Shown here: in pieces, positions 11,601 through 19,873 of the stretch
Position numbering within the stretch: position 1 is the first letter of the stretch
Layout: each line of letters begins with the position of its first letter
Origin: Devosia riboflavina
GTDB lineage: Bacteria > Pseudomonadota > Alphaproteobacteria > Rhizobiales > Devosiaceae
Length of the DNA: 64,000 nucleotides
NCBI RefSeq assembly: GCF_000743575.1
Contig: NZ_JQGC01000001.1
Location: forward strand, 124,001 to 188,000
Direction of reading: 5' to 3'
Made by a program: the position numbers and the translations under genes
Notes under the pieces: model-generated
Databases searched by the model: none
Seen by the model: the letters and a program-made list of their open reading frames with translations, nothing else
Told to the model about the DNA's origin: nothing

Positions 11601-14359
11601 TAGGAGCCGACGAAATTGTAGTCGGTCTTCCACTGCTGCAGGATTGGCAGTAGGGCGTCATAAATGCCGCCATCGACGTCATAGGTTTCCTGGCTCTGGT
11701 CCATGTCGTTGCGCGAGGCAAAGAGCGAGCTGTTGCGCGTCATGTTGAGCGAAACCGTCGGCCCGCCCGCTTCTTCATTGACCCAGTCGATGGCCTGGCC
11801 GAGGAGGTTGAGGTCGCCCAGAAGCGCATCGGTCGAAAAATGTACGTTGCGACCGCCGGTGACTGAGCCAAGCACGGCCGCATGGGTCGTGCCGTTGACA
11901 ACCTGCTCGGCAATCACGGTGACCGAACCGCCATTGGGATTTGCGGCTTCAAAATACGAGGTCGTGGCACCGGTATAGGTGTGAATGGCGCCGTTCGGCC
12001 CGTAGCCTTCGGTTATGGCATGACCCGTTGGGGTCGCCTCGACATTGACCGTTACGCCGCTTTCACCGCCGACACGGTTGACCCCGAACAGGGTCTGCAT
12101 GCGTTCATAGGCGTTGTTCGGCAAGCTCGCGTTGGACGCATCATTGGTCATGAAGTCGCCAGCCGCAATCAGCGAGACATCATACTGATAGACGAGCTTG
12201 CTCAGCACATCGTAGATGGCCTCATAATTGGCCGGCACATTGCGGAACGAGGGGAACACGATCGCGTCGTAATTGACCATTTTTGAGAGATCGGTCAGGT
12301 CCGCCTCCGACACGAGATCGAATGGAATGCCGGCCGCCATGGCCTGGCTCTGCGCCGCCATCACCAGTTGGGAATAGGCCATCTCGCTGAAGTAATTGTT
12401 GGCCGTGGTCTGGGAAAAGACGATGGCGATCTTGTTGCCCGTTTCGGTCACCGGCGGCAGCGAGGCAGGATCATAGACCGTATAGGCCGGCGAGAGATAA
12501 TTGGCCGGCAGATAGACGCTGTCATTGACGTCGGCGAGAATGCTGACCGAGGTAACCGCAGCGCCGAGCATGGCCTTGGGCACGGCAAATTCTATGGTCT
12601 TCCCGTCCGGTCCGAGCTTGTAGTCGATGGTTCCGACGAGGGTCTGCCCGGCATTGCCCGAATAGAGCCGCGCGACCCCGTCCGAGCCGATATTGACGTT
12701 GAACTCGGCGCCCCCGGCATAGCCGAAGACCTGTGTCCCGGTCGCCGTATTGCCGTCGGTGTTGAGCCAGAACGTCGTATTCGGCCCGATGGCGACAGCG
12801 CTCTTGAAGCCGAAGGTGAACTGGCCATCGCTATATTGGCCGTAGAACTCATAGCCATCGACCGTCGTCATCGGCGTTTCGAGCCGCTGGCTGGCGGTCC
12901 ACTCCGTGAGCACGCCGTCAAATTGGCTGCCGGGGATCGAGGCCGGATCGACCAGCGTATAGCCCCCATTGGCATAAGTGGTGGGCAGGAAAACCGAATT
13001 ATTGACGTCGGCCAGAAGTGTGATTGCCGTAACGGAGGCACCAATCAGGCTGCGGGGGACGGCAAATTCCATGCTCATGCCATCCGGGGCAATCTTGTGA
13101 TCGATCTCGCCGACAAGCGTCTGCCCATCGGCACCGCTATAGAGCCGTGCGACACCATCGGCGCCGATATTGACGTTGAATTCGGCCCCGCCGGCAAAGC
13201 CCCAGATCTGGTGGCCGGTCGCGACATCGGCATCGGTATTGAGCCAGAATGTCGTATTCTGCCCGATAGCGACGGCACTCTTGAGCGCAAAGACGAACTT
13301 GTCCTCGCTGACCGTTCCATAAAGCTCATAGCCGGCGACAACGCCGGCCCCGCTATCGAGCCGCTGCGCAGCCGTCCATTCGGTGAGGAGACCGTCGTAG
13401 GGCCCCGGCGGCACCACGACCGGCGTCGTCAGCACATAGCCACCGCTCGAATAGCTGGGTGGCAGGAAAACGGAATTGTTGATATCGGCCAGGACCACGA
13501 CGCTGCTGACTGAGGGTCCGAGCAGCGCCTTGGGCACGGAAAACTCCATGCTGAGCCCGCCCGACGCTATTTTGTATTCAAGTGTCGCGACCAACGTCTG
13601 CCCATCGGCCCCGGTATAGAGCCGTGCAACGCCGTCTGCCCCGATATTGACGTTGAACTCCGCGCCGCCGGCAAAGCCCCAGATCTGGTAGCCCGTCGCC
13701 GTGTTGTTGTCCGTATCAAGCCAGAAGGTCGTGTTCGGCCCGATCGGCACCGCGCTCTTGAGCCCGAAGACAAAGCTGTCATCGGCCACCTTGCCATAGA
13801 GCTCATAGCCGGCGACGGTTTTTCCTGGGACATTGTCGAGCCGCTGATCGGCCGTCCATTCGGTAAGGAGGCCATCGAAGACGCTCGGCACAGGCGTCGT
13901 GATCGTATAGGCCGCCAGCGTATAGTCGGCCGGCAGAAAGATCGAATTGTTGATGTCGGCCATGATGCCGACACTCGACACACTGGCGCCCAAGAGGCTC
14001 TTCGGCAGCGCGATTTCCAGCACCTTGCGATCGGCACTCATCGAATAGGAGAGATCGCCAACCAGTGTCTGCCCGTCCGCCCCGGCATAGAGCCGCGGCA
14101 CCCCATTGGCGCCGAAATTGACGTTGAATTCCGCACCCGCCGCAAAGCCCCAGACCTTGTAGCCAGTATTGATATTGGCATCGGTATTGAGCCACAGCGT
14201 CGAGGTCGCATTAATCGCCTGCGCCGAACTGAGGGCGAAATAGAAAACGTCCCCTTCCAACCGGCCATAAAGGGCATAGCCGGCAATTGTGGTGGCGGGG
14301 GTTTCCAGCCGATCGTCGGCCGTCCAGTCAAGAAGTGCTCCGTCGAGAACAATGGTCAT
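8603..14359 (-). CDS. Giant RTX protein with PelA-like polysaccharide deacetylase core
   Basis: A 1918-residue protein without an N-terminal signal peptide. Domains in order: four tandem repeats of about 160 residues starting near 1, 157, 318 and 478 (each with DGxLTEWTA, FWLNTD, GGAEFNVNIGADGVARLY and ADINNSxFLP); an alpha/beta domain from about 637 (NKIAIVFSQTTANNYF, NYDAIVFPSFRN); a deacetylase-like domain from about 864 with GNEIGSHSYTHPEDTN near 949 and MPIVVWPWHDYG; cadherin-like segments from about 1353; RTX GGxGxD repeats from about 1636; and a serralysin-type C-terminal secretion region. Order and motifs suggest the middle and deacetylase parts of PelA fused to a type I secretion tail. 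It follows the GH114-type and TPR genes with an 8-bp gap and its own TAGGAG ribosome site. The secretion route is inferred from the C-terminus. Confidence 0.75.
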   Translation of the reverse strand: MTIVLDGALLDWTADDRLETPATTIAGYALYGRLEGDVFYFALSSAQAINATSTLWLNTDANINTGYKVWGFAAGAEFNVNFGANGVPRLYAGADGQTLVGDLSYSMSADRKVLEIALPKSLLGASVSSVGIMADINNSIFLPADYTLAAYTITTPVPSVFDGLLTEWTADQRLDNVPGKTVAGYELYGKVADDSFVFGLKSAVPIGPNTTFWLDTDNNTATGYQIWGFAGGAEFNVNIGADGVARLYTGADGQTLVATLEYKIASGGLSMEFSVPKALLGPSVSSVVVLADINNSVFLPPSYSSGGYVLTTPVVVPPGPYDGLLTEWTAAQRLDSGAGVVAGYELYGTVSEDKFVFALKSAVAIGQNTTFWLNTDADVATGHQIWGFAGGAEFNVNIGADGVARLYSGADGQTLVGEIDHKIAPDGMSMEFAVPRSLIGASVTAITLLADVNNSVFLPTTYANGGYTLVDPASIPGSQFDGVLTEWTASQRLETPMTTVDGYEFYGQYSDGQFTFGFKSAVAIGPNTTFWLNTDGNTATGTQVFGYAGGAEFNVNIGSDGVARLYSGNAGQTLVGTIDYKLGPDGKTIEFAVPKAMLGAAVTSVSILADVNDSVYLPANYLSPAYTVYDPASLPPVTETGNKIAIVFSQTTANNYFSEMAYSQLVMAAQSQAMAAGIPFDLVSEADLTDLSKMVNYDAIVFPSFRNVPANYEAIYDVLSKLVYQYDVSLIAAGDFMTNDASNASLPNNAYERMQTLFGVNRVGGESGVTVNVEATPTGHAITEGYGPNGAIHTYTGATTSYFEAANPNGGSVTVIAEQVVNGTTHAAVLGSVTGGRNVHFSTDALLGDLNLLGQAIDWVNEEAGGPTVSLNMTRNSSLFASRNDMDQSQETYDVDGGIYDALLPILQQWKTDYNFVGSYYVNVGFNPPDQETNWLISGQYYDAMRAMGNEIGSHSYTHPEDTNLLLPNVLTQELLNQRIAQYAALAGGPGVIGQALASMTLEQINAKLAQVLAAPNPSALDATSKAFLEATYTFQFATARAVLEANLGYSFGGAAVPGMPEQMLPAQQIIQYYDYLSGGASMLGAGYPGAIGYLKPSADGQVYIAPNMSFDFTLMGWLGLDVEQAQAKWAAEWAELNANSDMPIVVWPWHDYGATAWSLDAGQPSPYTAAMFTNFIAAAYASGTEFVTLADLAARIKAFERADFGFSVAGDVITMHATPQQGQLGTFALNLDDLAGKTIKSVANWYAYDADSVFLDADGGTFTVQLGASADDVTHITSIGSRAQLVSLTGDGTNLDFTIVGEGRVIIDLKQAVGFTYQATGASVVSQTGDILTLDLGAIGSHTVALRQVPTNRAATDIVASNQVALPENTAARTKIADLAVIDPDTDPLLRMNVVTVSDARFEIDTSTGALYLKAGQVVNFEAGATIAMTLTATDGALSFSKALVLTVVNVNEAPTGAPTVAGTAVENVLLSAGTALIADPDGLGAFTYQWQRGNGTVFTNIAGATAATYRLVQADADQLVRVAVSYRDGSLATETIFSAPTTQVVDVLANTTLTPLMANTARTITTAELVGGGITGPVTINSLTASIGTLVALGGGQWTYTPPANNDTGVTFSYTASNGTKLAQGTAAMDLLPSNAINGTAGADNLAARATSDIYHGLAGNDTISGGAGDDLIYGDGGNDTANGGDGNDVFFATLSDGNDRYTGNGGTDRYDLSATSAAATVNLTNGTATSSQTGSDTLATIENVTGGSGNDTITGSSAANVLDGGAGNDILLGMGGADTLIGGAGADRLTGGAGRDVMTGGADNDIFIFNASSEMGTTASTRDVITDFTPGQDKFDFSAIDANTMLSGNQAFTFLATAGAAFTGVRGQLNWSVQDAAGTANDKTIVMGDINGDRVADFHVELTGLIQLGVGDFIL

Positions 14360-14367
14360 GATGGCTC

Positions 14368-15084
14368 CTACTCGATGGACGTTGCTATTGGGGTTGCGGG
14401 AGAAAACTCGGTCTGGGCAAAAATCTGTGAGAGCGGCAGGGCCTCAAACCGCCAGAAATCACCCGTCGGCGCGACCCAGAGGGCCGCGCGCACGCTGGTC
14501 GGGGAAAGGTCCTGCAGATAGGCCAACCGGTTGAGCGACGCCTCGTCCGACCGGCCGGCGGCGATCGCCTTGGTCAGGAGGGAGGCCTCGCCGGCCGTGT
14601 CACCCGACAGTCGGTAGAGTACGCGCAGGCGGGCAAAATCGGCATCGCTGGGATTGGCATCGTAGATCTGGCGCAAGGTCGCCGCCTCGCCGCGCATGTC
14701 GCCAAGCTGGCGATAGAGATCGGCGAGCTGGCGCAGCGCTTCGGTATTGTCGACTTGCAATGCCGGCTGCTGGGCGATCAGCATGGCCGCATTGTCGGGC
14801 TCTCGGGCCAGCATATAGAGCTTGAAGAGCATATAGCCCTCATAGCCATTGAGCGGCCGTTCATCCTCCACCGCAACGAGCGTGTTGATCGCGTCGGCAT
14901 ACCGGCCTTCCGCCAGAAGCCCCTCTGCCTTTTCCTCGGTTCCGGGCAACAGGGCCAGCGTGCCGGCAAGGCTCACGACGGCGAGCAGCATGATCGCCAG
15001 CAAGGTTCTGTCCGGCCGTGTCGGCGCAACCGGAGCGCCGCGATAAAGCTGTTTGGGATCCTGGAATTTAACGGGACCGGACAT
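14368..15084 (-). CDS. Membrane-anchored TPR protein (PelB N-terminal-like, no barrel)
   Basis: A 238-residue protein with one membrane segment at about residues 28-46 (LLAIMLLAVVSLAGTLALL) and a soluble alpha-helical region of TPR-like units (EGLLAEGRYADAINTL, LRQLADLYRQLGDMRGEAATL, ARLRVLYRLSGDTAGEASLL). PelB of classical Pel systems has a membrane anchor and a long TPR region before its outer-membrane barrel. This protein resembles only that front part, and the barrel is absent. It overlaps the GH114-type gene by 17 bp and precedes the RTX deacetylase gene by 8 bp, so it is translationally coupled. A scaffold role for export is inference. Confidence 0.62.
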   Translation of the reverse strand: MSGPVKFQDPKQLYRGAPVAPTRPDRTLLAIMLLAVVSLAGTLALLPGTEEKAEGLLAEGRYADAINTLVAVEDERPLNGYEGYMLFKLYMLAREPDNAAMLIAQQPALQVDNTEALRQLADLYRQLGDMRGEAATLRQIYDANPSDADFARLRVLYRLSGDTAGEASLLTKAIAAGRSDEASLNRLAYLQDLSPTSVRAALWVAPTGDFWRFEALPLSQIFAQTEFSPATPIATSIE

Positions 15085-16024
15085 CGTCGAGCTCCCTCGT
15101 ACCTATGAAGAGCGGAACGCCCAGCGCATCGGCGTTCTTGTGCGCCAGGGCCATGGATTCGGCTGTATCGAGATATTCGATGAGAAAGACTGGCTTGCCC
15201 GAGGCCAGGAACCGTTGCAGCGGCGTCAGGCTGGCGCGCAGCTCGCCCTTGGAATTGAGCGTGCCATCGCCGTCGAGGCCGAAGAACAGGTCTTCCTTGC
15301 CGACCCCATCAATGGCAGCCGCATAATCGGGATAGTTCAGCAATTCCTCGGCGTTCTGGCCGACAATGATGAAACCGGGGGTAGCGCTTCGCGCATAGGC
15401 GGCAATGTCGGAGACGAACTCGACCATCAACTGCATGCGGCTGGCGCGCGATACCGCCGGATCGGAAACATCGAAGGCGTCGATGCGGTCGAGATAGACC
15501 CCGTCAAAGCCGGCCGCGATAATGCTGTCGAGATAGGCCTGCGGACCGCCAAAGATGACGCTTTGCCAGGCCGGATCCCAATAGTGCACGGCGTAATTCC
15601 CCGGCCAATCCGGGTTTTCCCTGCCAAGCCAGCCGGGCGGGGAAGCCTGCCAGCTTCGGTTCCAATAGAAGCGATAGTCTTCCGCTTCCCCGATGCTGAG
15701 ATAGGCAAGGACGATGCGCGAACCGCCATCGGGCTTGCGTTTCATGGCCATCACTTGGGAGCGGCTAAAAGCCTGGTCGGCCGTCCCGTCGCGCGCATAG
15801 TCGATGACCATCAGGTCATAGGGCGAATCCGCCACGAGTTCGGGATCGACCATCTGCAACTGATAACCCCAGCTGCGCGCCTCGGCGAGATTGGCACGCG
15901 CCGGCGTGCCGAGGGCCGGGCTCGCCGCGACGGCCAGTGCCAGATGCATCATCACCGATGCGCCAAGCACCGGCACTGAATGCAGTCTTCCCGATCTGGA
16001 ACTGAGAATGTCGCTGATGCCCAT
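15068..16024 (-). CDS. GH114/GH166-type endo-alpha-1,4-polygalactosaminidase-like hydrolase (PelA hydrolase half)
   Basis: About 318 residues with a TIM-barrel hydrolase pattern: LMVIDYARDG, VLAYLSIGEAEDYRFYW, HYWDPAWQ and GFDGVYLDRIDAFD, the last carrying the conserved acidic residues of the PelA hydrolase and TM1410-like proteins. ATG 16024 puts a hydrophobic export signal (VLGASVMMHLALAVAAS) at residues 18-34. A GTG at 16069 is also in frame, but its nearest GGAGG is 13 bases away. In P. aeruginosa PelA this domain is joined to the deacetylase in one protein. Here the deacetylase is on a separate gene two positions downstream. It probably cleaves or edits the polymer made by the divergent pelFG arm. 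Confidence 0.8.
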   Translation of the reverse strand: MGISDILSSRSGRLHSVPVLGASVMMHLALAVAASPALGTPARANLAEARSWGYQLQMVDPELVADSPYDLMVIDYARDGTADQAFSRSQVMAMKRKPDGGSRIVLAYLSIGEAEDYRFYWNRSWQASPPGWLGRENPDWPGNYAVHYWDPAWQSVIFGGPQAYLDSIIAAGFDGVYLDRIDAFDVSDPAVSRASRMQLMVEFVSDIAAYARSATPGFIIVGQNAEELLNYPDYAAAIDGVGKEDLFFGLDGDGTLNSKGELRASLTPLQRFLASGKPVFLIEYLDTAESMALAHKNADALGVPLFIGTRELDDVRSR

Positions 16025-16074
16025 CTTATCCGCCGAACCTTGCACAGGTCGCTCCTGCGCCGGTCCCACAGATA

Positions 16075-16122
16075 GGACAGGGCCTCCAATGCGGCATTGA
16101 CGGTCATCAATGCGGCCTGTCC
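16075..16122. promoter_or_regulatory. Dyad and direct repeats between the divergent Pel-like operons
   Basis: Outer arms GGACAGG (16075-16081) and CCTGTCC (16116-16122) enclose inner arms CATTGA (16095-16100) and TCAATG (16107-16112). The 9-mer CAATGCGGC also occurs twice in direct orientation, at 16087 and 16108, exactly 21 bp apart (two helical turns). The position between two divergent operons suggests a shared control site. The regulator is unknown. Confidence 0.45.
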
Positions 16123-16188
16123 CGCCCCCTCATAGCCTCACCTCAAACGACCTGCCGTATCAGGGCCGTCATTTTTGGGAGTGCTGTC

Positions 16189-16884
16189 ATGAACGAGCAT
16201 ATCAGTGCAAAGACCTTGGTCCCCGATCCCGCCGTTCATGGCACCGGCAGCACCATTGCCATCAGAACCCTGCAGATCGCTGCGATCATCGGCGAAATCC
16301 TCCTGAGCGCCTACGCCCTGGCCGGCAATGGGTGGGGCACGGTGGCCCTGGGACATCTGGGCATCATCGCCGCGCTCGTCTTCGTGATCATCGGCCTTGA
16401 ACGTGCCAGGATCGACACCGGCTCGCTCCAGACCTTCACTCTCCTCACCTTTGCCGGCGGCCCGATTGGTGCCGCAGCGGCCCTGCTTGGCGACCAGCAC
16501 TTCTGGAGCCCTAAGGCCGATGCGCTGGACAAGTGGTACAACACCATCGCCCCCATCGAAGAGCCCGCCGTGACCCTCGTCGACATGATTATCGACGGAC
16601 GTCTCGTCAGTCCCCAGACCCGCCTGCCACGCCCATATGATGCGCTTCTGAGCACGGGGACCATGCAGGAAAAGCAAGGACTCCTGGCCTATCTCGCCAT
16701 CGAGGACGACGAAAAATTCGTCGAGGTCGCGCTGGCCCTGGCCCTGCGCAGCACCGATCAGCGCGTCCGCGTCCAAGCCGCCGCCGTCGCCGCCCATACC
16801 CGCGGCCGCAGCCGGCGCCGTCAATTGTCGAACTTGAGCCAGAACGTCATCAAGTCCGCCCTCGGTCGCCCCGCGGCGATCTGA
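16189..16884 (+). CDS. PelE-like inner membrane protein
   Basis: A 231-residue protein with two membrane segments in the first third (about residues 26-43 TLQIAAIIGEILLSAYAL and 52-68 VALGHLGIIAALVFVII), possibly a third near 85-100, then a cytoplasmic helical region (VEVALALALRSTDQRVRVQAAAVAAHT) with a basic tail (RGRSRRRQ). The layout of membrane hairpin plus helical repeat domain and the position before pelF fit PelE. It is shorter than classical PelE and I did not recognise it from motifs alone. It is probably the first gene of the operon, 44 bp ahead of pelF. Confidence 0.5.
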   Translation: MNEHISAKTLVPDPAVHGTGSTIAIRTLQIAAIIGEILLSAYALAGNGWGTVALGHLGIIAALVFVIIGLERARIDTGSLQTFTLLTFAGGPIGAAAALLGDQHFWSPKADALDKWYNTIAPIEEPAVTLVDMIIDGRLVSPQTRLPRPYDALLSTGTMQEKQGLLAYLAIEDDEKFVEVALALALRSTDQRVRVQAAAVAAHTRGRSRRRQLSNLSQNVIKSALGRPAAI

Positions 16885-16927
16885 ATACGGCGCACACCGT
16901 CCTGCGAAATTTTGGGGAGTTTCAATT

Positions 16928-18448
16928 ATGTGGCGTGACGTGAACATGATGCCGGCCAATGCGCCGGAGCGCATCGCCGATGTCTGCCTGATTGCCGAGG
17001 GTTGCTACCCCTATGTCGCCGGTGGCGTCTCCACCTGGATCGACTGGCTGATCCGCTCGCATCCCGAACTGACCTTCTCGGTGCTGGCGATCCTGCCGAG
17101 CGCCCCGACCAGCGAACCGCGTTACGCCAGACCGGACAACTTGCTTTCGATCGACCATGTCCGGCTCGATGACAACAATATGGGCACGACCCATGACTGG
17201 CCTGCCGCGACCCCAGAATATGCCGGCGAACTCATCGGCCATCTCCTTACCGACGGGGACACGCGCCAGCTCAGCGAATTGATGAAACTCCTCGGCCCGC
17301 CGGGAAAGCGCGTCGCGCTCGATACCCTGCTCAACTCCCCGGAGGCCTGGCAGACCATGTGCTACCACTATGGCTCCATGGCCCATGCATCGTTCCTGGG
17401 CTATTTCTGGGCCTGGCGCACGCTGGTCGGCGGCCTCTTCCGGGTGCTGACCTGCCCCCTTCCCCAAGCCCGCATCTATCATGCCGTCTCCACCGGCTAT
17501 GCCGGCCTCATCGGCGCCCGCGCCGCCATCGAAACGGGCCGCCGGACGCTCATCACCGAACACGGCATTTATTCCAATGAGCGCCGCATCGAAATCCTCA
17601 TGGCCGACTGGATTTCCAACAGCATCGACAATGGCCTCGACCTTTCCGACGACCGCAAGGATATTCGCGAACTCTGGGCCCGCAGTTTCGAGAGCTTTGC
17701 CCGCGTCGCCTATAATTCGGCCACCGAGATCGTGGCGCTTTACGAAGCCAACCAGACCTTCCAGCTTGCGCTGGGCGCCGGCCCTGAAAAGCTCAGCGTC
17801 ATCCCCAACGGCGTCGATTCCGAACGCTTCGGCAAGATCAAGCCGGTCTCGCATGATCGTCCCACCATCGCCTTTATCGGCCGGGTGACGCCCATCAAGG
17901 ACGTGCAGACCTTCATCGACGTCGCCGAACGGTTGCGCCGCGGCTTCCCCGATCTCCAGGCACTGATCATCGGCCCCATGGATGAAGACCCCGAATATGC
18001 CCAGAGCTGCATCAGCGAGGTCAATCGCCGGCAACTGGCGGACACGGTGTCCTTCACCGGCCCGGTCAACGTCGTCGATTATCTCGGCCGTATCGACGTA
18101 CTGGTCCTCACCAGCATCAGCGAAGCCCTGCCCCTTGTCATCCTCGAAGCCGGAGCGGCGGGCGTTCCCTGCATCGCAACCGATGTCGGAGCCTGCCGCG
18201 AAATCCTCGAAGGCATGGCCCATGATGGCGAGCCCATTGGCCCAGGCGGCATGGTGGCTCCGGTTGGCGCCAATGACGAAATCGCCACTGCCATCGGCCT
18301 CCTGTTGGCCGATCGCCAGCGCCTCCGCACCTATGGCGACAATCTGCAACGCCGCGTGCGCAAGCACTATCGCGCCGAGGCCGTCGCCGAGGCCTATGGC
18401 GCACTCTATGGGCGCAATTTCGCGCCCCAACCCCAAATGGTGTCATGA
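16928..18448 (+). CDS. pelF: Pel polysaccharide glycosyltransferase PelF
   Basis: Cytoplasmic GT4 glycosyltransferase of 506 residues that polymerises the Pel backbone from a UDP-N-acetylhexosamine. The signature EGCYPYVAGGVSTWIDWLI lies at about residues 24-42, matching the EGxYPYVxGGVSxW of PelF. The retaining GT4 donor-site motif is at about 395-425 (SISEALPLVILEAGAAG, with Glu spaced E-x7-E). VIPNGVDSERF marks the start of the second Rossmann lobe. ATG 16928 has GGGGAG upstream. Its stop codon overlaps the start of pelG (ATGA type), so the two are coupled. The GlmS product and the GalE-type epimerase in the window could supply the precursor. Confidence 0.92.
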   Translation: MWRDVNMMPANAPERIADVCLIAEGCYPYVAGGVSTWIDWLIRSHPELTFSVLAILPSAPTSEPRYARPDNLLSIDHVRLDDNNMGTTHDWPAATPEYAGELIGHLLTDGDTRQLSELMKLLGPPGKRVALDTLLNSPEAWQTMCYHYGSMAHASFLGYFWAWRTLVGGLFRVLTCPLPQARIYHAVSTGYAGLIGARAAIETGRRTLITEHGIYSNERRIEILMADWISNSIDNGLDLSDDRKDIRELWARSFESFARVAYNSATEIVALYEANQTFQLALGAGPEKLSVIPNGVDSERFGKIKPVSHDRPTIAFIGRVTPIKDVQTFIDVAERLRRGFPDLQALIIGPMDEDPEYAQSCISEVNRRQLADTVSFTGPVNVVDYLGRIDVLVLTSISEALPLVILEAGAAGVPCIATDVGACREILEGMAHDGEPIGPGGMVAPVGANDEIATAIGLLLADRQRLRTYGDNLQRRVRKHYRAEAVAEAYGALYGRNFAPQPQMVS

Positions 18449-19842
18449 TGGCCGGGATCGGGTTTGCACTGAAAAAGCTGAGCAGCCAGGACAACCTGGC
18501 CTCGCGTTCCCTGGCCGGCGGCCATGCGATCATGATCGCTTCTGGTCCCTGGATCGTCATCATGGTCGGCTTGGCCATGCTCCATATCCTTGGGCGGCCC
18601 TTGCTCGATCCCATGGACCTAAAGGTCTTCAGCATCCTGGTGATCTACAGCTTTGCCCTGTCCCTGGTGATCACCTCGCCCATCTCGCTCGATGCGACGC
18701 TGCGCGTCTCGCGCATTCTGTTCCAACGCCGCTTCGAGGAGGTGCACGGCATCTATCTTGCCGCCGTCTTCATCACGACCTTGCTGTCACTGATCGCCGG
18801 CACGGTTGTCTTCTTCCTGCTCATCGGCCTGCCGCTCGGCCTGGGCCTGGCAGCGATCATCTGCGTGGTTCAGGTGTCCCATCTCTGGCTCGCAATGTCC
18901 TTCGTCGCCGCCATCAAGCAATATGGAACGGTCACCTCGGCCTTTGCGCTTGGCCTGAGCTGCTCCATTATTTTCGGCACCTCCGCCGCCGCGCTGGGCA
19001 ATGGCCCCGGCGGCATGCTCATCGGCTTCAGCATCGGGCTCTGCATTTCCTTCTGCATCCTCAACTTCCTCATTCTCAAGACCTTTCCCGGCCCCCTGAC
19101 CGCCCTGCGCGACCTGCCCGCAAAGCTGCGCGAAATGCGGCCGGTATCGGCCACCTTCATCGCCGCCGGCGTGTGCAGCGCCCTCGCCGTCTGGATCGAC
19201 AAGATCATCGTCTGGCAGTCGAACGAGGGAACCGCCGTCGCCGATGGCCTCATCTATTCGGCCCGCTACGACAGCCCCATGTTCATGGCCTATCTCTCCA
19301 TCGTGCCGGTCATGTCCATTCTGGTGGTCTGGCTCGAAACGACCTTCTTCAACAATTACCGCCACTATCGCGACATCGTGCATTCAGGCGGAACCCTGCG
19401 CCAGATCGACGAACAGCGCGCAAGCTTGGCACAGAATGCCGTCGACACGGTCTTCTCCGCCTTCCTCATCCAGCTCACGATCAGTGTCTCCTTGGCGGTG
19501 ATGGCGCCGCTCCTCGCCGATCTCCTCGGCCTACCCTATGACGCCATTTCGGTGCTGCGCCTGGCGCTCGTCGGGGCCGCCTTCCACTTCCTGTTCCAGG
19601 CAAGCTGCGGGGTGATCCTCTTCGTCCAATACGGCAAGGCTTATCTCTGGCTGCAGGTCCTGTTCCTGGTCCTCAACGCCGCCGGCACGGCGATCATGCT
19701 GAGCAATCCGGACTATCTCGGGCTCGGCTATGTCCTGGCCTCGATCGCCAGCGGCACCCTCGCCTATGCCGCCATGCGCCAGGCCCTGGGTACGCTTAAT
19801 CGCCTGACCTTCGTCGTCAACAATCCAGCCATCTCCGGCTGA
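18445..19842 (+). CDS. pelG: Pel polysaccharide transport protein PelG
   Basis: A 465-residue multi-pass inner membrane protein of the Wzx/MATE-like type with about 12 hydrophobic segments. The N-terminus MAGIGFALKKLSSQDNLASR is the typical PelG start, followed by HAIMIASGPWIVIMVGLAML. It is thought to work with PelF, PelE and PelD in moving the growing chain across the inner membrane. The start overlaps the pelF stop. A second ATG three bases later (18448) is an equally good start. The length matches PelG of other bacteria. Confidence 0.92.
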   Translation: MMAGIGFALKKLSSQDNLASRSLAGGHAIMIASGPWIVIMVGLAMLHILGRPLLDPMDLKVFSILVIYSFALSLVITSPISLDATLRVSRILFQRRFEEVHGIYLAAVFITTLLSLIAGTVVFFLLIGLPLGLGLAAIICVVQVSHLWLAMSFVAAIKQYGTVTSAFALGLSCSIIFGTSAAALGNGPGGMLIGFSIGLCISFCILNFLILKTFPGPLTALRDLPAKLREMRPVSATFIAAGVCSALAVWIDKIIVWQSNEGTAVADGLIYSARYDSPMFMAYLSIVPVMSILVVWLETTFFNNYRHYRDIVHSGGTLRQIDEQRASLAQNAVDTVFSAFLIQLTISVSLAVMAPLLADLLGLPYDAISVLRLALVGAAFHFLFQASCGVILFVQYGKAYLWLQVLFLVLNAAGTAIMLSNPDYLGLGYVLASIASGTLAYAAMRQALGTLNRLTFVVNNPAISG

Positions 19843-19873
19843 CCACGGCACAATCAGATTCCACGAGGATTCC

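Noticed and set aside
16922..18436. Minus-strand open frame of about 504 codons opposite pelF
   Set aside because: pelF on the plus strand has clear GT4 motifs; the antisense frame is Gly/Ala/Asp-rich with no recognisable motif.
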